Assembly: GCA_963930645.1 (NCBI GenBank)
Contig: OZ005657.1
Coordinates: 53,594,653 to 53,658,652 of the forward strand
Origin: Salticus scenicus
Taxonomy: Eukaryota; Arthropoda; Arachnida; Araneae; Salticidae
Direction: 5' to 3'
Length of the DNA: 64,000 bases
Part shown: piece after piece, positions 12,705 through 24,505 of the stretch
Numbering within the stretch: position 1 is the stretch's first letter
How the letters are laid out: each line of letters opens with the position of its first letter
The notes under the pieces: generated by a model
Told to the model about the DNA's origin: nothing
Databases searched by the model: none
What the model saw: the letters and a program-made list of their open reading frames with translations, nothing else
Translations under genes and position numbers: made by a program

Positions 12705-13690
12705 ATGACTTTGGTTCTTTAACAATTCCAGCAAGGTTGAAAAGTGTTAATGACTTCGATTTGTCTGTCTGTCCATCCGTCTTTCTGTGTGTCCGCTCTC
12801 TAACTCCCGTGAATATTCATAGAATTTCCTGAAATTGATATATGTTATTTGAGTTCACTATCGGACGTTCCTTATTGAAAATGGAGTGAATACCTCTGCT
12901 AGCTTGTGCACAGAAAGTATTCCAAAGCATTGTGTTCTATGAGAGGTATTTTTATAAATCATATTTTAATACCTTTAATTTATGCATATATTAATAAAAT
13001 TGAAATACGTTATTATGGTTTTCTATCGGATATTTTCTATAGAAACTGAAGTAAACACCATCACTGGTTTGTATACAGGGACACCCGAAAGTATTCCAAA
13101 GCATTGCGTTCTGTGTGAAGATATTTCTACATACCAAAATTTAATTACTTTGCATAAATCTTAACGAAATTGAAATATGTTATTCATATGCACAAAAGAA
13201 GGCTTTCTATAGTGTACAATACGATTAGCATTAGATTTATAGGGCACACAAAAATATTCAGTTAAGTTAAGAGTTATTATTGGACATTTGCTGGAATTGC
13301 ATTTTCGCTTACATTAAACATTTTCTAACAATTTTTAACTGTGAATATGATTTCAATTTGCACATTTTTTTTTGTCTGACTGTCCATCTGTCCGTCTGCC
13401 CGCCCCCAGCGTCTGTAAATATTTTCAGAAATTTTCAGAAATGATATATGTTATTCAGGTTTACTATATGATATTCCCTATTTAAAATGGCATTAATTAA
13501 TTCTCTACAATTGGTTTATGTACAGGAACGCACAAAAAATGCCAATGTATTGCGTTTTGGGACAGATATTCTTATAAATTACATTTAAATAACTTTATAC
13601 TGTAAAAATTATAAGGAAATTCATATTTATAGTTAATATTCTAAAATAATGTTTTGTATAGAATATGATATGGTATAGATGTATAATTCT
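12705..13690 (+). repeat. CTGT-family repeat units (third locus)
   Basis: It opens with AGCAAGGTTGAAAAGTGTTAATGAC and a CTGT tract, then the same order of blocks as 8086-10491: TTCACTATCGGACG, CCCGAAAGTATTCCAAAGCATTG, ATTAGATTTATAGGGCACAC, then a second degenerate unit from about 13330. Divergence from the other loci indicates an older copy. Confidence 0.7.
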
Positions 13691-13860
13691 ATGTCAGGGG
13701 GGTTACCGCCCTTCACAACCCCCGTTTAATTATAGTGTCTATACTTATCAAAACAAAAATCAAGTCTGTTATCAATTTCCTTGAAACTTGCAAATCTTGA
13801 TCTTTTCAAGTGGCAACTAGATATGGAATCCAAAGTACCAAATTCGCATTTCCTGTAGTT

Positions 13861-14001
13861 ATTACTTTCTCATACCCATAAGGTAGAGAAAGTATTGTTT
13901 TTGGGCCAAATTTTCGAGAGTGAGTTTTTGTTATATTTACACGTTTTGAGGTGCCCTGAATATGAAAATCGTGTTTTTAGCGGTTGGTCTGTGTGCGTTT
14001 A
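13861..14001 (+). mobile_element. 5' part of a split copy of the ~1.1-kb repeat
   Basis: ACTTTCTCATACCCATAAGG...GTAGAGAAAGTATTG through TTTTTAGCGGTTGGTCTGTG matches 10641-10780. The match stops in the CTGTGTG microsatellite, exactly where CCTACCAGCCCTTCCGAGTA begins. The remaining 3' part is found at 53953-54885 in the same orientation. Confidence 0.8.
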
Positions 14002-14024
14002 CCTACCAGCCCTTCCGAGTAACT
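14002..14024. repeat. Left 23-bp terminal inverted repeat
   Basis: Starts CCTACCAGCCCTTCCGAGTA and continues three bases further identical to the complement of 53930-53952. Additional GAGTAAC or GTTACTC motifs follow at about 14049, 14080, 14094 and 14157. Confidence 0.75.
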
Positions 14025-14171
14025 AAACTTGTTTACACACCAACGTAGCGAGTAACCTCTGACGTTGTGAGTAACTTTTCCCGGTTACTCGAAGCGTTTA
14101 AGCATGCCATGACCTTCCTGACGCTGTTATTTGTACTATACACCACTTTTTTTTAAGTTACTCGAAAATGA

Positions 14172-16066
14172 TTTATTAGGCAATCATCAATACACATTGT
14201 GTATCGTATAAGATTTGATAAATATACAGCGCCATCTGACGGTGTGTGAAAATGCAATCTCGAACCCAGACTGCTTCCTGCTTGTTACTCGGTTATGCGG
14301 CAAAATTCTCGTTACGGCAACCTAAGTATCTTTATTATTTATGTTACTCAGATGTGCTATATAAGCTAATTAAGCTATTTTTAGCTGCCTGGAGCATAGA
14401 TATTGTAGTAAGGTATAGGTTAATCGTCGCGGAAGAAAATGTGATTCCTCAGTAGGAGGCTATGAGAGTGAGAGTATAATTGCGCTTGTATTAGAGAGAG
14501 TTTTAATAGCATTTGAAAACACACAGATGTTTTAGCAAATAAAATTTATGAATAATTTTTCTACTACTAATTCACGGAATAGTATTATTATTATTATTAT
14601 TCTTTATGTAAAATAGTGTAAGATATGTAGATTTTGTTAAGTTTCATTACACCTTTCCTTTAAATTAAACTTTTTTATTTATTTATTTTTTTAACTAGCG
14701 TACTTTTAGTTGCGCCACTCCTATTTTTATTTAAATGAAGTATGAAAATTCCATATCACTTACTTATATAAAATATTAAAAAAAAAAAAAAAAAAAAAAT
14801 TATTATCCATTAAATATAATAACAGTATTTACATTTTAATAATAACGAGGCAGCTGATTAAAAAATTATATTTTTCATAAATTAGTGAAATAAACTAGAC
14901 ATACAGTGATATGTCGAATATAATTTACGTATGAAAAGGTATATCACTTACTTTAACGAATTTATTGGAACAATTAAAAGACACGTACAACTTCGGCATA
15001 ATAATTTTATTCTAATACTGAGTTTTAAGTCACTCAAGTTTTCAATTCCGACTTTCAATTACAATGGCTGTTGCAAGAATTTACCGATGGAATAAAAAAT
15101 ATCTGGCTTAAAACATGGAGATTATAGATTTATATAAATTACTATATCTATGATCTGGAATATTACGCAATTTATTTACAATGACTTCGGAAATTTTTAA
15201 ATCCGAATAAAAATTACGAAATTTACGTTTCATAATATATTACTAATTAATTTACTTTCAAAAAGCTGTAAAATATAAATACAAAATTCCACAGTTAGAA
15301 ATATTTGCACAAATCATGTAAACGTGTCATTTTTTAAAGAAAACGTAAATTTTGAAAAGTGCATCATTAAATGGAAAATTGAAATATTTTATATATGAAA
15401 TAATATAATAAAATGAAATAAATATTTAGACAAATCGAAGCATTATTATCAATTTAAAGGCACCAAACTCATTTTAATTTCGGGTCTGGAAATATTAACA
15501 CAGAGAAAATAAAAAAGTATCGCATAAACTGAACATAATTCAACCTTTTATGTTTATTTCAAATATGCCAGACAAATAATTATTAAAAGATTAAAAAATG
15601 AGTAATTATTTAAGTATTTAAGTATAGCATAAAATTTAATCGTTTAAAGAAAAATTTTTCTTTGTTTAATGCTTTATGTAAGTATACGATGATATATTAC
15701 TTTATTTTTTATTTCGATATGTGCTTTTAATTTCCACCACACTTTAAAATGTAAAACTCAGGGGAAAAGGCTAAAAATCCATCGAAAATGCATGGGATGA
15801 AAACGAAAAAAACTCACAATTTTAAGTGTGTGTGGGGAAAAAACTAAACCGGAAGAATAAAAGGAAAAATTGACAAGAGAAAGACATCGACCGAGCGGTA
15901 GGTGGGTTGGGACATTAAAGTTATTGTCAGGTTTTCCTATGACTCGCCTAGTATGTGCATTTCAAAGTAATATTAAATGTGAAATTTAAATTTCTCATTG
16001 CTGTAATTTGACAAATATGTTAATGGAAAAAAGAAAACACAAAGCGTAAAGATATGTGATTTATTC

Positions 16067-16110
<44 letters not shown>

Positions 16111-16139
16111 TATATTTATGTGTGTGTGTATTCCTCAGA
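14172..16139. other. AT-rich DNA without recognised gene
   Basis: Further GTTACTC motifs near 14285 and 14343 tie its left edge to the CGAGTAAC family. The rest is AT-rich, with poly-A at 14780-14800 and a TA tract ending at about 16105. A 69-codon plus-strand frame at 14246-14455 starts in this repeat sequence and is not convincing. Confidence 0.5.
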
Positions 16140-16667
16140 AAATTATGCCATTTCTCTACTTTCCGTTTTGAGCAACAGTGGTTGCTTTAATAGTAACAAA
16201 GCGAGTAACCATGATTACTCGGTTTGTTTGTACGTTTTTGTACATTTGTTTATGCATTAAAAATTAGCATTGAATGTGCTATAGGCATGTCTATTTAAAG
16301 AAAAGATGAATGTTATAATTTAACAAACAACTAAATGGAAAAAATAAATAAATTAATAAAATTTCTCCAAATTAAATTTTTCTGTGAAGCCTTTTAGTTG
16401 ATTAATGAAACAATTAGAAAATTTAGCTTTGATTTTTTTTATTTAATTTAATTTAACTTCAAACTGACCTTTTGCTTTAATAGTAACAAAAAGAATAGCA
16501 ATAATTACTTGATTTGTTTACCCCCTTTTTAAATGTGTTTATACTTTTAAAATTAACTTTAAATTTGCAATGGTCATCTCTAATTAAAGAAAATGTAACT
16601 ATTATAATTTCACAAAAAACTAAAGGAAATAAGAGAATGAAAGATATCTAATTTATTCTTTATATAT

Positions 16668-16710
<43 letters not shown>

Positions 16711-17945
16711 GAATGTCGTGTCATTTATCTACTTTCCGTTTCGAGTAACAATGTTTGCTTTAACAGTAACAAAACGAGTAACCATAGTTACTCGTTCTGT
16801 ACTTTCTCGACTTTCCGTTTTGATTAACAGTGGCTGCTCTAATAGTAACAAAGCGAGTAACCATAGTTACTCGGTTTGTTTGTGTGTTTTATACATTTGT
16901 TTATGAATTTAAAATTAACTTTGAATATGTTATAGCTTATGTCTAATTAAAGAGAAAGAGGAATGTCATAATTTAACAAAGAACTAAATAGGAAAATAAA
17001 ATAATAAAATTGCTCTAAATTAAATTTTTCTCTAAAGACTTTTACTTGATTATTGAAAAATTAGACTATTTGGCTTTGAATTTTTTATTTAATTTAATTT
17101 AAGTTCAACTTAACTTATGCTTTAATAGAAACAAACTGAATAATAATAATTACTTGATTTCTTTACCCATTTCTAAAAATGTGTTTATACATTTAAAATT
17201 AACATTAAATTTGCAATGGTCATCTCTAATTACAAAAAAAAAAAAAAAAAAAAAAATGTGATTATTATAATTTTACAAAAAACTAAATGAAGAAAGGAAA
17301 TACAAATGTGAAGATAGCTAATTCATTCCCTATATATATGTGTGTGTATATACATAAGAGTTCGTGTCATTTATCTACTTTCCGTTTCGAGTAACAATGT
17401 TTGCTTTAACAGTAACAAAACGAGTAACCACAGTTACTCGTTCTGTACTTTCTCTACTTTCCGTTTTGAATAACAGAGGCTGCTCTAATAGTAACAAAAC
17501 GAGTAACCATAGTTACTCGGTTTGTTTATGTGTTTTTATTCATTTGTTTATGAATTTAAAATTAACTTTGAATATGCTATAGCTATGTCTAATTAAAGAA
17601 AAAGAGGAATGTCATAATAAAATAATAAAATTGCTCTAAATTAAATTTTTCTGTAAAGACTTTTAGTTCATTATTGAAAAATTAGAAAATTTAGCTTTGA
17701 ATTTTTTAATTAATTTAATGTAATTTCAAACTTACTTTATGCTTTAATACTAACAAAATAAATAACAACGGTTATTTGATTTGTTTACCCCTTTCTAAAA
17801 ATGTGTTTATACGTATAAAATTAACATTAAATTCGCAATAATCATCTCTAATTAAAGAAAATGTAACTATTATAATTTCATAAAAAACTACATGAAAAAG
17901 GGAAATACAAAAATGAAAGATATCTAATTCATTTCCTATATACTA
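16140..17945. repeat. Three ~646-bp tandem units carrying CGAGTAAC palindromes
   Basis: The phrase TCATTTATCTACTTTCCGTT occurs at 16721 and again at 17367, 646 bases apart. A third, partial unit begins near 16148. Each unit carries CGAGTAACCATAGTTACTCG or a close variant: 16202-16221, 16775-16794, 16854-16873, 17421-17440 and 17500-17519. The half-site matches the inner part of the 23-bp inverted repeats at 14002 and 53930. Two small open frames (starting 16718 and 17364) are the same sequence in two units. Confidence 0.85.
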
Positions 17946-18634
17946 GCCGCCTTCATCGAAGCTAGTTCGCGATCTTTGAAAAACCAACTTTACGAGACTC
18001 CCGCTCGGTGGTGCCTGCGGTGCCTTTTTCCCGTTTCAAGTCCTACAACAGCTTAATGTCATATAGTGGAAATAGCTTTATTGAAAAATGTAACCGTAGT
18101 AAATTGCCGCTTGGTAGCGGCTGCGGCGCCCTCTTACCCTTTCAATATCTGAAATAGTCTGTTCACTCACCGTGTTATGATCTTTGAAAATTCTGACTTT
18201 AGCAAAATCCCGCTCGGTGGCGCCTGTCCCTATTAATCCCCGTTTTAGAACTTTATGATTAGTTAATAGCGGTTCGTTTATATAAATGATAATAATAAAT
18301 CTCTAACGACGTCATGGTACCATTATTATAGCTCCACTTGGTGACTTTTTAATTTTTAATAAAATAAAAGGGATCTCGCCAACATGGAGGTAAAAATTTA
18401 AAATTCACCATTGGTGTCCTTTATTAAAGCTGCCTTGCCAGGGGAAATATGAAAACTAAGTCATCAAACATGAATTTTATTTTGAAACTTTTCTTTGAAT
18501 GATTTAGTTTAAGTATCGTTAGCATTTCATCCCATAAAAACTAATAATAATTTGGCTCTGGCGAATTAAAATTTTAATTGTATGGTGAAATTGGATAAGA
18601 CTTATAAGTTTGAAATTTTAAAGGTTAAGAGTAA

Positions 18635-18668
<34 letters not shown>

Positions 18669-18705
18669 AATAAACTGAAAATTTTCGCATGGGTTTGCTA
18701 GTCTA
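17946..18705. repeat. Unclassified repeat with CTAG-containing ends and three GCTCGGTGGCGCC blocks
   Basis: It starts ACTAGCCGCCTTCATCGAAG and seems to end at TTTGCTAGTCT. Inside, CCGCTCGGTGGTGCCTGCGG (about 18001), CCGCTTGGTAGCGGCTGCGG (about 18107) and CCGCTCGGTGGCGCCTGTCC (about 18211) form degenerate ~105-bp tandem units. An AAT microsatellite sits at 18637-18663. No open frame of note. Confidence 0.5.
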
Positions 18706-18817
18706 AAAGCATTTTAATTATTATTATTTAAATTTTAACGTCACAATAACATCATTTTTTTTATGTGCATAGCAAATCTAATTTTTTATAATTTTTTGTT
18801 AATCATATGAAAATAAG

Positions 18818-18857
<40 letters not shown>

Positions 18858-19755
18858 GGCGGGGGGGGAACCAGAAAACTTTTTTGGCAACAGCTAAATT
18901 TAAACCAAATATTTAAATGGCTAATTAAAAATATTTTGTTTGTTACGCCTGTTTAGGAAATTTCCACTGCCTGCGGCAACGCTTGTTTGCATTCGGAAAG
19001 TAAACAAATTCGCGCATGAATGACGAATCTCAGTTGGATTTGCACTGTATTCATCTTCCTGTGCGGTCGTAAAAAGTTGGAAAAAATAATTAAAACAACC
19101 AGAAAAATCATAACTTTTAATAATTTCAAGCAAATTTTATTATCTTTTTTTTAAAGTTAATGGAAATCCGAATATTTTTTTTTATTGAAAGCGCTGAAAA
19201 AAATAAAAATGCCTTACCATTGATGTCATCTCATGAAACACTCAGAGAATTATTTGATGCTAATTTAAGCAAATAAATAATTTTAGATTGATATAATTTA
19301 TATGGATATCTTTATATTTTTAAGGTTTAAATAATAAAATTAAATCAATAGTTGGACGCGTTTAAGTATGATTATTAATTTAATTGCATTGAGTTATTTT
19401 TTCATTTCTATGTAAAATACTGTGAACCATTGAACCATACCACTGAAATTACTACAAATACCAGCGTTAAAATAACTGTTATTATTTTTATTTATTTCGA
19501 ATATGAGAGATAAATAACTAGTGAGGTGTCTAAGCCTCTAGTAAAGTAAATAATAATAATAAATAAATAAATAAATAAATATATATATATTAGAAATTGC
19601 CAAACAAGGGCGGACCAAAAATAACAGAAAATACAGAATTTTGCATACAGAAAGATGAATAAAAAATGCAATTTTGAAAACGTTTTCAATATGTTTATAT
19701 ATATATATATATCTTACGGTCGAAAGAAAGTGGAAGGTGTGTTAGAATTAATGCC
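18706..19755. other. AT-rich DNA without recognised gene
   Basis: Holds a poly-A/poly-G tract (18822-18869), a small minus-strand open frame (18921-19133) of no recognisable family, an AAT/AAAT microsatellite near 19550-19580, and a TA tract near 19697-19712. Confidence 0.5.
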
Positions 19756-19756
19756 A

Positions 19757-19955
19757 AATGTCTTCATTATGGAACTGAGACAAGGTGGAGTGCCTAGCGT
19801 AGAGAGGGATCCTTCTAAGGGGTTTTAGTCTATAGATATGTGTTTTCGCAGAAAACTACGACAAGTTCCAAAAGGCTAGGCCGAAGAAAGCAACCCGTCA
19901 CTCTCCGTCTACCAGCTTTGAGAGCAGAATCTCTCAGCTTCCTTGGTGGGACAGA
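19757..19955 (-). mobile_element. tRNA-derived SINE, old copy
   Basis: On the minus strand the head reads CCACCAAGGAAGCTGAGAGA then TTCTGCTCTCAAAGCTGGTAG and a degraded B box (GACGGGTTGC). The family body follows: TCGGCCTAG, then GTCGTAGTTTTCTGCG in place of the usual TTCCGTGGTTTTC. Related copies lie at 29559, 30424, 35960, 39417 and 53125. Confidence 0.65.
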
Positions 19956-19959
19956 AGAT

Positions 19960-20816
19960 GGAAGACGACTTCAAAAAGAATGATTTTTTGTATTATACAT
20001 AACTATACGAATAGATTAAGAACAGTATATTACTTTACTTTTTATTTCAGCTAGTACTGCATCATTAAGTAATACATAAGTACACACGTTTAAAGTAACA
20101 TTATGGACGAAAGCCATGTTATATGAATTAAAATGGGTTAATTACTTAGTGGCATATTAATTTACCAGTACATATTAATTACTTATCGACAAACATTTCA
20201 AAGGAAAGGAAGAATTAGATATCGTGAACATATAATTAAATCACAACTCTTTTTGTCGATGGAATAATATAAGCATTGTTGCCATGTTTTATGGAATGTG
20301 ATTCTATTTTATAGAAAAAAACTGTTAGAAGGCTTTAAGAATTTTACAGACTGTTTAATTGAAGAATATGGTTTTTAAGGCAATTCGTAAACAAAATTGC
20401 TTAGCTAAAAAAATAAATAAAAAATATTTTATTCGTTTGACTAATATCTGAGTTGTAAGTCTGCATTATTAAAAATTACTATTTGTAGCAAAAATATAGA
20501 TAAATATATAAAATTTTTGCTTTATATTAAATACATAAGCTAAATTATGTTTTTGTGATAAGAAGAAATATATTATTGTATCGGATTAAAATGATTTCAG
20601 TGACTATCGATATGCTATTTCAATGCATTTAGTAGATAAATTTAAGTAATTCCTGTTTAATTTCATTTCATTGAAAAAAAAAAAAAAAAAATCTTAATTT
20701 ACATTTTAAATATATATATATTAAGGTCATTCATTTTTTTTATAATTAAAGACCTCTTCTTTGAAAGCTGTTTAAATGTAGATTATATTTTAATATAACA
20801 TTCAAAAACAAAAATA
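19960..20816. other. AT-rich DNA without recognised gene
   Basis: No open frame or repeat family was recognised; poly-A lies near 20675-20691. Confidence 0.45.
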
Positions 20817-21046
20817 CAGTCGTTAGTAAGATTATTGAAGCACTAACAATAATTCCTACAGAAAAGATGGGCGCCTTTTTCTTTCTTTTCTTTTTTTAAA
20901 TAAATATTTGTCGAGTCATGATCTTAGTCTTATACCGTTTATAAAAAACTAAGTTGATGATAAAAATTAGCGATCAAACTATATACACAATGAAAAATAT
21001 GGATGTGGGCTTCAATAATTTTGTTGCCGACTATATATTACAAAAA
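20817..21046. mobile_element. Degenerate relative of the TACAGTCGGTAACAAAAG MITE
   Basis: The left end TACAGTCGTTAGTAAGATTA is matched inverted by AATAATTTTGTTGCCGACTATA at the right. The interior keeps AAATAAATATTTGTCGAGTC, the arm sequence of 2932-3148. Divergence suggests a far older insertion than 2932-3148. Confidence 0.7.
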
Positions 21047-21150
21047 TTGAATATCCTTAATTTATTTTTATTTTATTTGATATATTCATTCATTTTGTAT
21101 GTGTGTCTGTGTTGATGTTTCGCCGTTGTATCACCCAAATTACAATTTTC

Positions 21151-21345
21151 AGCTAACAATATTTATCGCAATGATGAATCGAGGGCTCTAATAGAATGCC
21201 GAAGCCTTCTCTTGTTCTCGTCTGCTGTTACCTTGAATGGGACCGGACCGGTAAGGCAAAGAGACTCCCTTGAGTTGACTGAAGTATTTATAGAAGGAAA
21301 GAGGGCGTATCCCTTATTTTGTCTTCCTCCCTGTGAGCAGTGATA
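21151..21345 (+). other. Possible exon or exon relic
   Basis: A GC-richer island in AT-rich DNA. It is preceded by a good acceptor-like tract (TTACAATTTTCAG ending at 21150) and contains a strong donor-like ACCG|GTAAGG near 21249. One plus-strand frame is open from about 21151 to the TGA near 21345 and reads as a mixed-composition peptide (for example RQRDSLELTEVFIEGKRAYP). The overlapping minus-strand frame (21163-21369) is also open, so direction is uncertain. No family is recognised. Confidence 0.2.
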
Positions 21346-21369
21346 GAGCCTAAAGGCATTTTCTTTCAT

Positions 21370-21542
21370 CCACGAATCTACAGGATGGACAATGTCCTTT
21401 GCATTTTTCTGTATATGAGTCTATTTTCTATGTTTTTAACATTTCTAATGAAAGGAAATTTGTAATAAAAGAAAGACGATTTTCAAAGCTTATATAACTG
21501 GAATTTCATTTGCATTGTTTCTTTTTCTTTTTCTATTATTTC

Positions 21543-21575
<33 letters not shown>

Positions 21576-21787
21576 TTTTTGTAATTTAAAATCTGAATGT
21601 CCTTGTGAACATGTTTTTCCTTCCTATTCCCCATCTATTGTGAAGAGAGTATTACTTTGTAGGTCCATTTTTATATCAACTGAGATTTTGCGATAGTTAC
21701 CATCGCAATTAGGAACATTTTTTTTTTCTAGTGGTGTAGTTGCAGTGAGACGTCTTTTGTTAAAAAGATGATCCTTTAAAATTTCGT

Positions 21788-21822
<35 letters not shown>

Positions 21823-22310
21823 GCTTTTACGCTTTTTGTTGTGTGAAAAATACGAAACAAAAATATTGTCATATCGTCTGTAGGGTGGTCATTTTGTTAA
21901 TTTGTTATACCATCAGTTTGTTAATTCGCTAGTTTGTTAGTCTTTTTACAGATTGTCTATTGGACAAATGATGTTAGATCAAGCTAGTTTTGAAATATCA
22001 CCTATTGTAATAGCAGGAATTTTATTTCTTTTTAACATTTAAATTTGAAATTTAGTAGCTTACATAAAATTTTCGATTTTTTGACATGTGAGAAAAATTT
22101 GAAGCACATATGCATTATTTTTGGCGTAAAAACTATCGCACTATTTTAAAATCCCATGCACTGGCGCACCCAGGAGCCAGGAGGGAGCCGACCTCCAAAG
22201 ATAATATCATTCAAAATATTTTCAAATCAATCTGTCATGTTCAAAAGTTGTCCACACTTCCATAAATAACAGCTTTTTTTTTTTTTTTAAAGTTTTATAT
22301 TGTAAGTAAA
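21370..22310. other. AT-rich DNA without recognised gene
   Basis: Dominated by poly-T and TTTC tracts (21555-21580, 21791-21819, 22275-22288). The minus-strand open frame near 21624-21872 includes a lysine run from poly-T and is not convincing. Confidence 0.5.
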
Positions 22311-22619
22311 AAGCTTTTAATAAACACCATAAAATGCAAAAAACTCGCAACAATTGTTTCGGTCGGGTTTAAAGAAAACAGGCGGAGAAAAACTTTTTGT
22401 CAGGCGGAGAAAGTAGGCATAAGTATTACAGAACAAAGCAGCAATGCACAAAATCGATTTGAGTGATGAGTTAAAACAAATAAAACCTAAAGTCACTTTA
22501 AATACCAATGTGACAAGAATTATAAAAGGGAAAGACAAAAAATAAAATATAACAAATCTAAAATATGTATCTATATATATATATATTAAATAAAAATAAA
22601 TAAAAACCAAACGAAAATT

Positions 22620-23255
22620 ATATGAGTAATTTCCTAGCATCCGACAGGAAAAGAGTGGAAGAAATATCAATAAGAGTTTTTGAATTTTTAAATATGATAA
22701 AAGCTTCGTAGAAATCCAAAGGGTAAGAGAAGATGAGGGAAAAATTGTTAGTTTTAGAAAAGTTAAAAAAAAAAAAGAAAAAATGACCATGAGAGCAACG
22801 CAGCAGTAGGAAATAATGGAAGACTTGGAAATCTCTTCATTACGAACATTCCGACGGGGCTCATTTATTCAAAATTTCAAACGCCTCCTATTTTGACCAA
22901 TATAACCTAAATTATACGAAGAACATGAAATGAAATGAACGCCAAATCGATTTTCAGTAGGAATGAGATCTTTGACAAAAGAAAATTTAATTTTGATGAC
23001 GGGTTTATAAATGACTTTAAATCCAAACTGTAAAAGAATTTTAAGTTTTAAAAGAATGGGAAAAATAGAAAGGTTGGTTGGTTGGTTGGGTGGGTGGGTT
23101 TTACGTCGCACTAGTGCTGCGCAGATGGACAATTGAAGAATAGAAAGGAAAACTACAGAAATAAGACTGTAATCATCCAATTTAGAAGCAGAACGCTTAG
23201 ACTTTTTGAATTTATAAAGAACTTTATCGATGATAGAAGAATTATAGCCTTGAGA
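22620..23255 (-). pseudogene. Penelope-like retroelement remnant (end of ORF with GIY-YIG domain)
   Basis: On the minus strand, reading from about 23252, the peptide runs SSIIDKVLYKFKKSKRS, is interrupted by a small insertion (23074-23138), then resumes with KLKILLQFGFKVIYKP and KDLIPTENRFGVHFISC. GYIGQNRRRLKF at 22870-22907 matches the YIGQT-RRL signature of the GIY-YIG nuclease domain that Penelope-like elements carry after their reverse transcriptase. An in-frame TGA near 22869 replaces an expected Arg codon, after which NEPRRNVRNEEISKSSII continues in frame. A C-terminal DFYEAFIIFKNSKTLID-like stretch near 22690 needs another frame. The reverse transcriptase part is missing, so this is a dead 5'-truncated copy. 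The long hydrophobic minus-strand frame at 22317-22790 is the wrong frame of its 3' part. Confidence 0.7.
23074..23138 (+). mobile_element. Short GGTT-rich retroposon fragment inside the Penelope remnant
   Basis: Contains (TTGG)n then TTTTACGTCGCACTAGTGCT and GCGCAGATGGACAATTG. It is flanked on both sides by AATAGAAAGG (23064-23073 and 23139-23148), a 10-bp target-site duplication. The duplication splits the Penelope reading frame, so this insertion is younger. The same sequence type starts at 23262 and at 24679. Confidence 0.75.
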
Positions 23256-23261
23256 AGTTCA

Positions 23262-23400
23262 TTGGTTGTTTGGTTGGGTTTTATATCGCACTAGTGCTGC
23301 GCAATGGACAATTGGCGACGGTCTGGGGCTCACCCCTAGAGCTAGTCCAGAGACATGCCATCAGAATTTTGATCCTCCATGGAAGGAAGATAGCCTCGAG
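23262..23400 (+). mobile_element. Longer copy of the GGTT/ACGTCGCACTAG repeat
   Basis: TTGGTTGTTTGGTTGGGTTTTATATCGCACTAGTGCTGCG is followed by GGACAATTGGCGACGGTCTGG and a body extending to about CATGGAAGGAAGATAGCC. It is the closest relative of the 23074-23138 fragment and supplies more of its 3' sequence. It abuts the 5' truncation point of the Penelope remnant. Confidence 0.6.
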
Positions 23401-24505
23401 AAAGAGCAAGAGATTTTAAATAATCAATTTCTACATAATTATCACATAACTAATTTCTACATAATATCACATGACTAATTTCTACATAATTATCATAAAA
23501 ACAAGACTTATTGCCACTTTTATGTGTGTGTGTTCCAAAAATACTTTGCACAGAGTAAATATATTTATTTTCTTTTTTCATAGAGATATACTAACAACTG
23601 AGATGTTTATCTGCTTCTGTGCCTCTGTGCATGAGTTGAAATTATTGTGCAAGTTCAATATGTTGTTTCCAGTAAAAAATATTTTCTATTGAAGAATGAT
23701 CATTAAAATATCCAGTAGAAAGCAAAAATTCGAATATTATAAAATTCATGGTGATTATTGCTTGAATAAATCACATATTATTTAATAATTTATATCACAA
23801 AAAAAAAAAAAAAAAAAAAAAAAAAAACAGTTTTGTATTTATCAGAGTGGTCACAGACCACATCCCTCACCCCATTCCGATTCTTCCACCAATATTTTTC
23901 TTTCGGAATTTTTAACTATATGTTTGCACCATTAATTAAGCAAAAATTATCATATAAATATTCTGGTGGGAGAATCAGGGAAAAGAAGGCGAACCTGTAA
24001 CCACCCTGTTTATAGTAGAAACACAGTTATGCAACCCTCATTTTCTTGAATTCTCTAGAGAAATCAAGAATTCTGTTGTCCGACCATCGTTCTCTTGCCT
24101 TGGTTCTGTTTTAAAAATTTTTTACTCAAAAAATAATTTTCGTTTTTCTTTCTTTCTTTTGCGATGCATTTTTTTTTTTTTTTAATATCTTGCTTAGCAT
24201 AAAAAAAAAAAAAACGAAAAAGGCATTTGAATTAATATAGAAAAAAAAGAAAAGAAAAATCCTGGCACAATTCTAATACAAATAATTATAAACTTATACA
24301 GAACAAAGGATTTGAAATCATTTATTTTATTGTCAAAATAAATTATTTCAAAAATAAAATAATTTAAAATGTAACTAAATTTTACATATTAAATGTTAAT
24401 TTTATTCAGATATTTTTAAAAGTAAAAACGTATTGAAATGTGTACTTGGATGAAAATAAAATTTAGCACAATTTAAAAATAATTTTGATTATGATTCTAT
24501 TGATA

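Noticed and set aside
18822..18869. Poly-A tail of a processed pseudogene
   Set aside because: It runs directly into poly-G, has no coding sequence upstream and no target duplication.
22317..22790. 157-codon hydrophobic minus-strand frame suggesting a membrane protein
   Set aside because: It overlaps the 3' part of the Penelope remnant in a different frame; the hydrophobicity comes from T-rich sequence.
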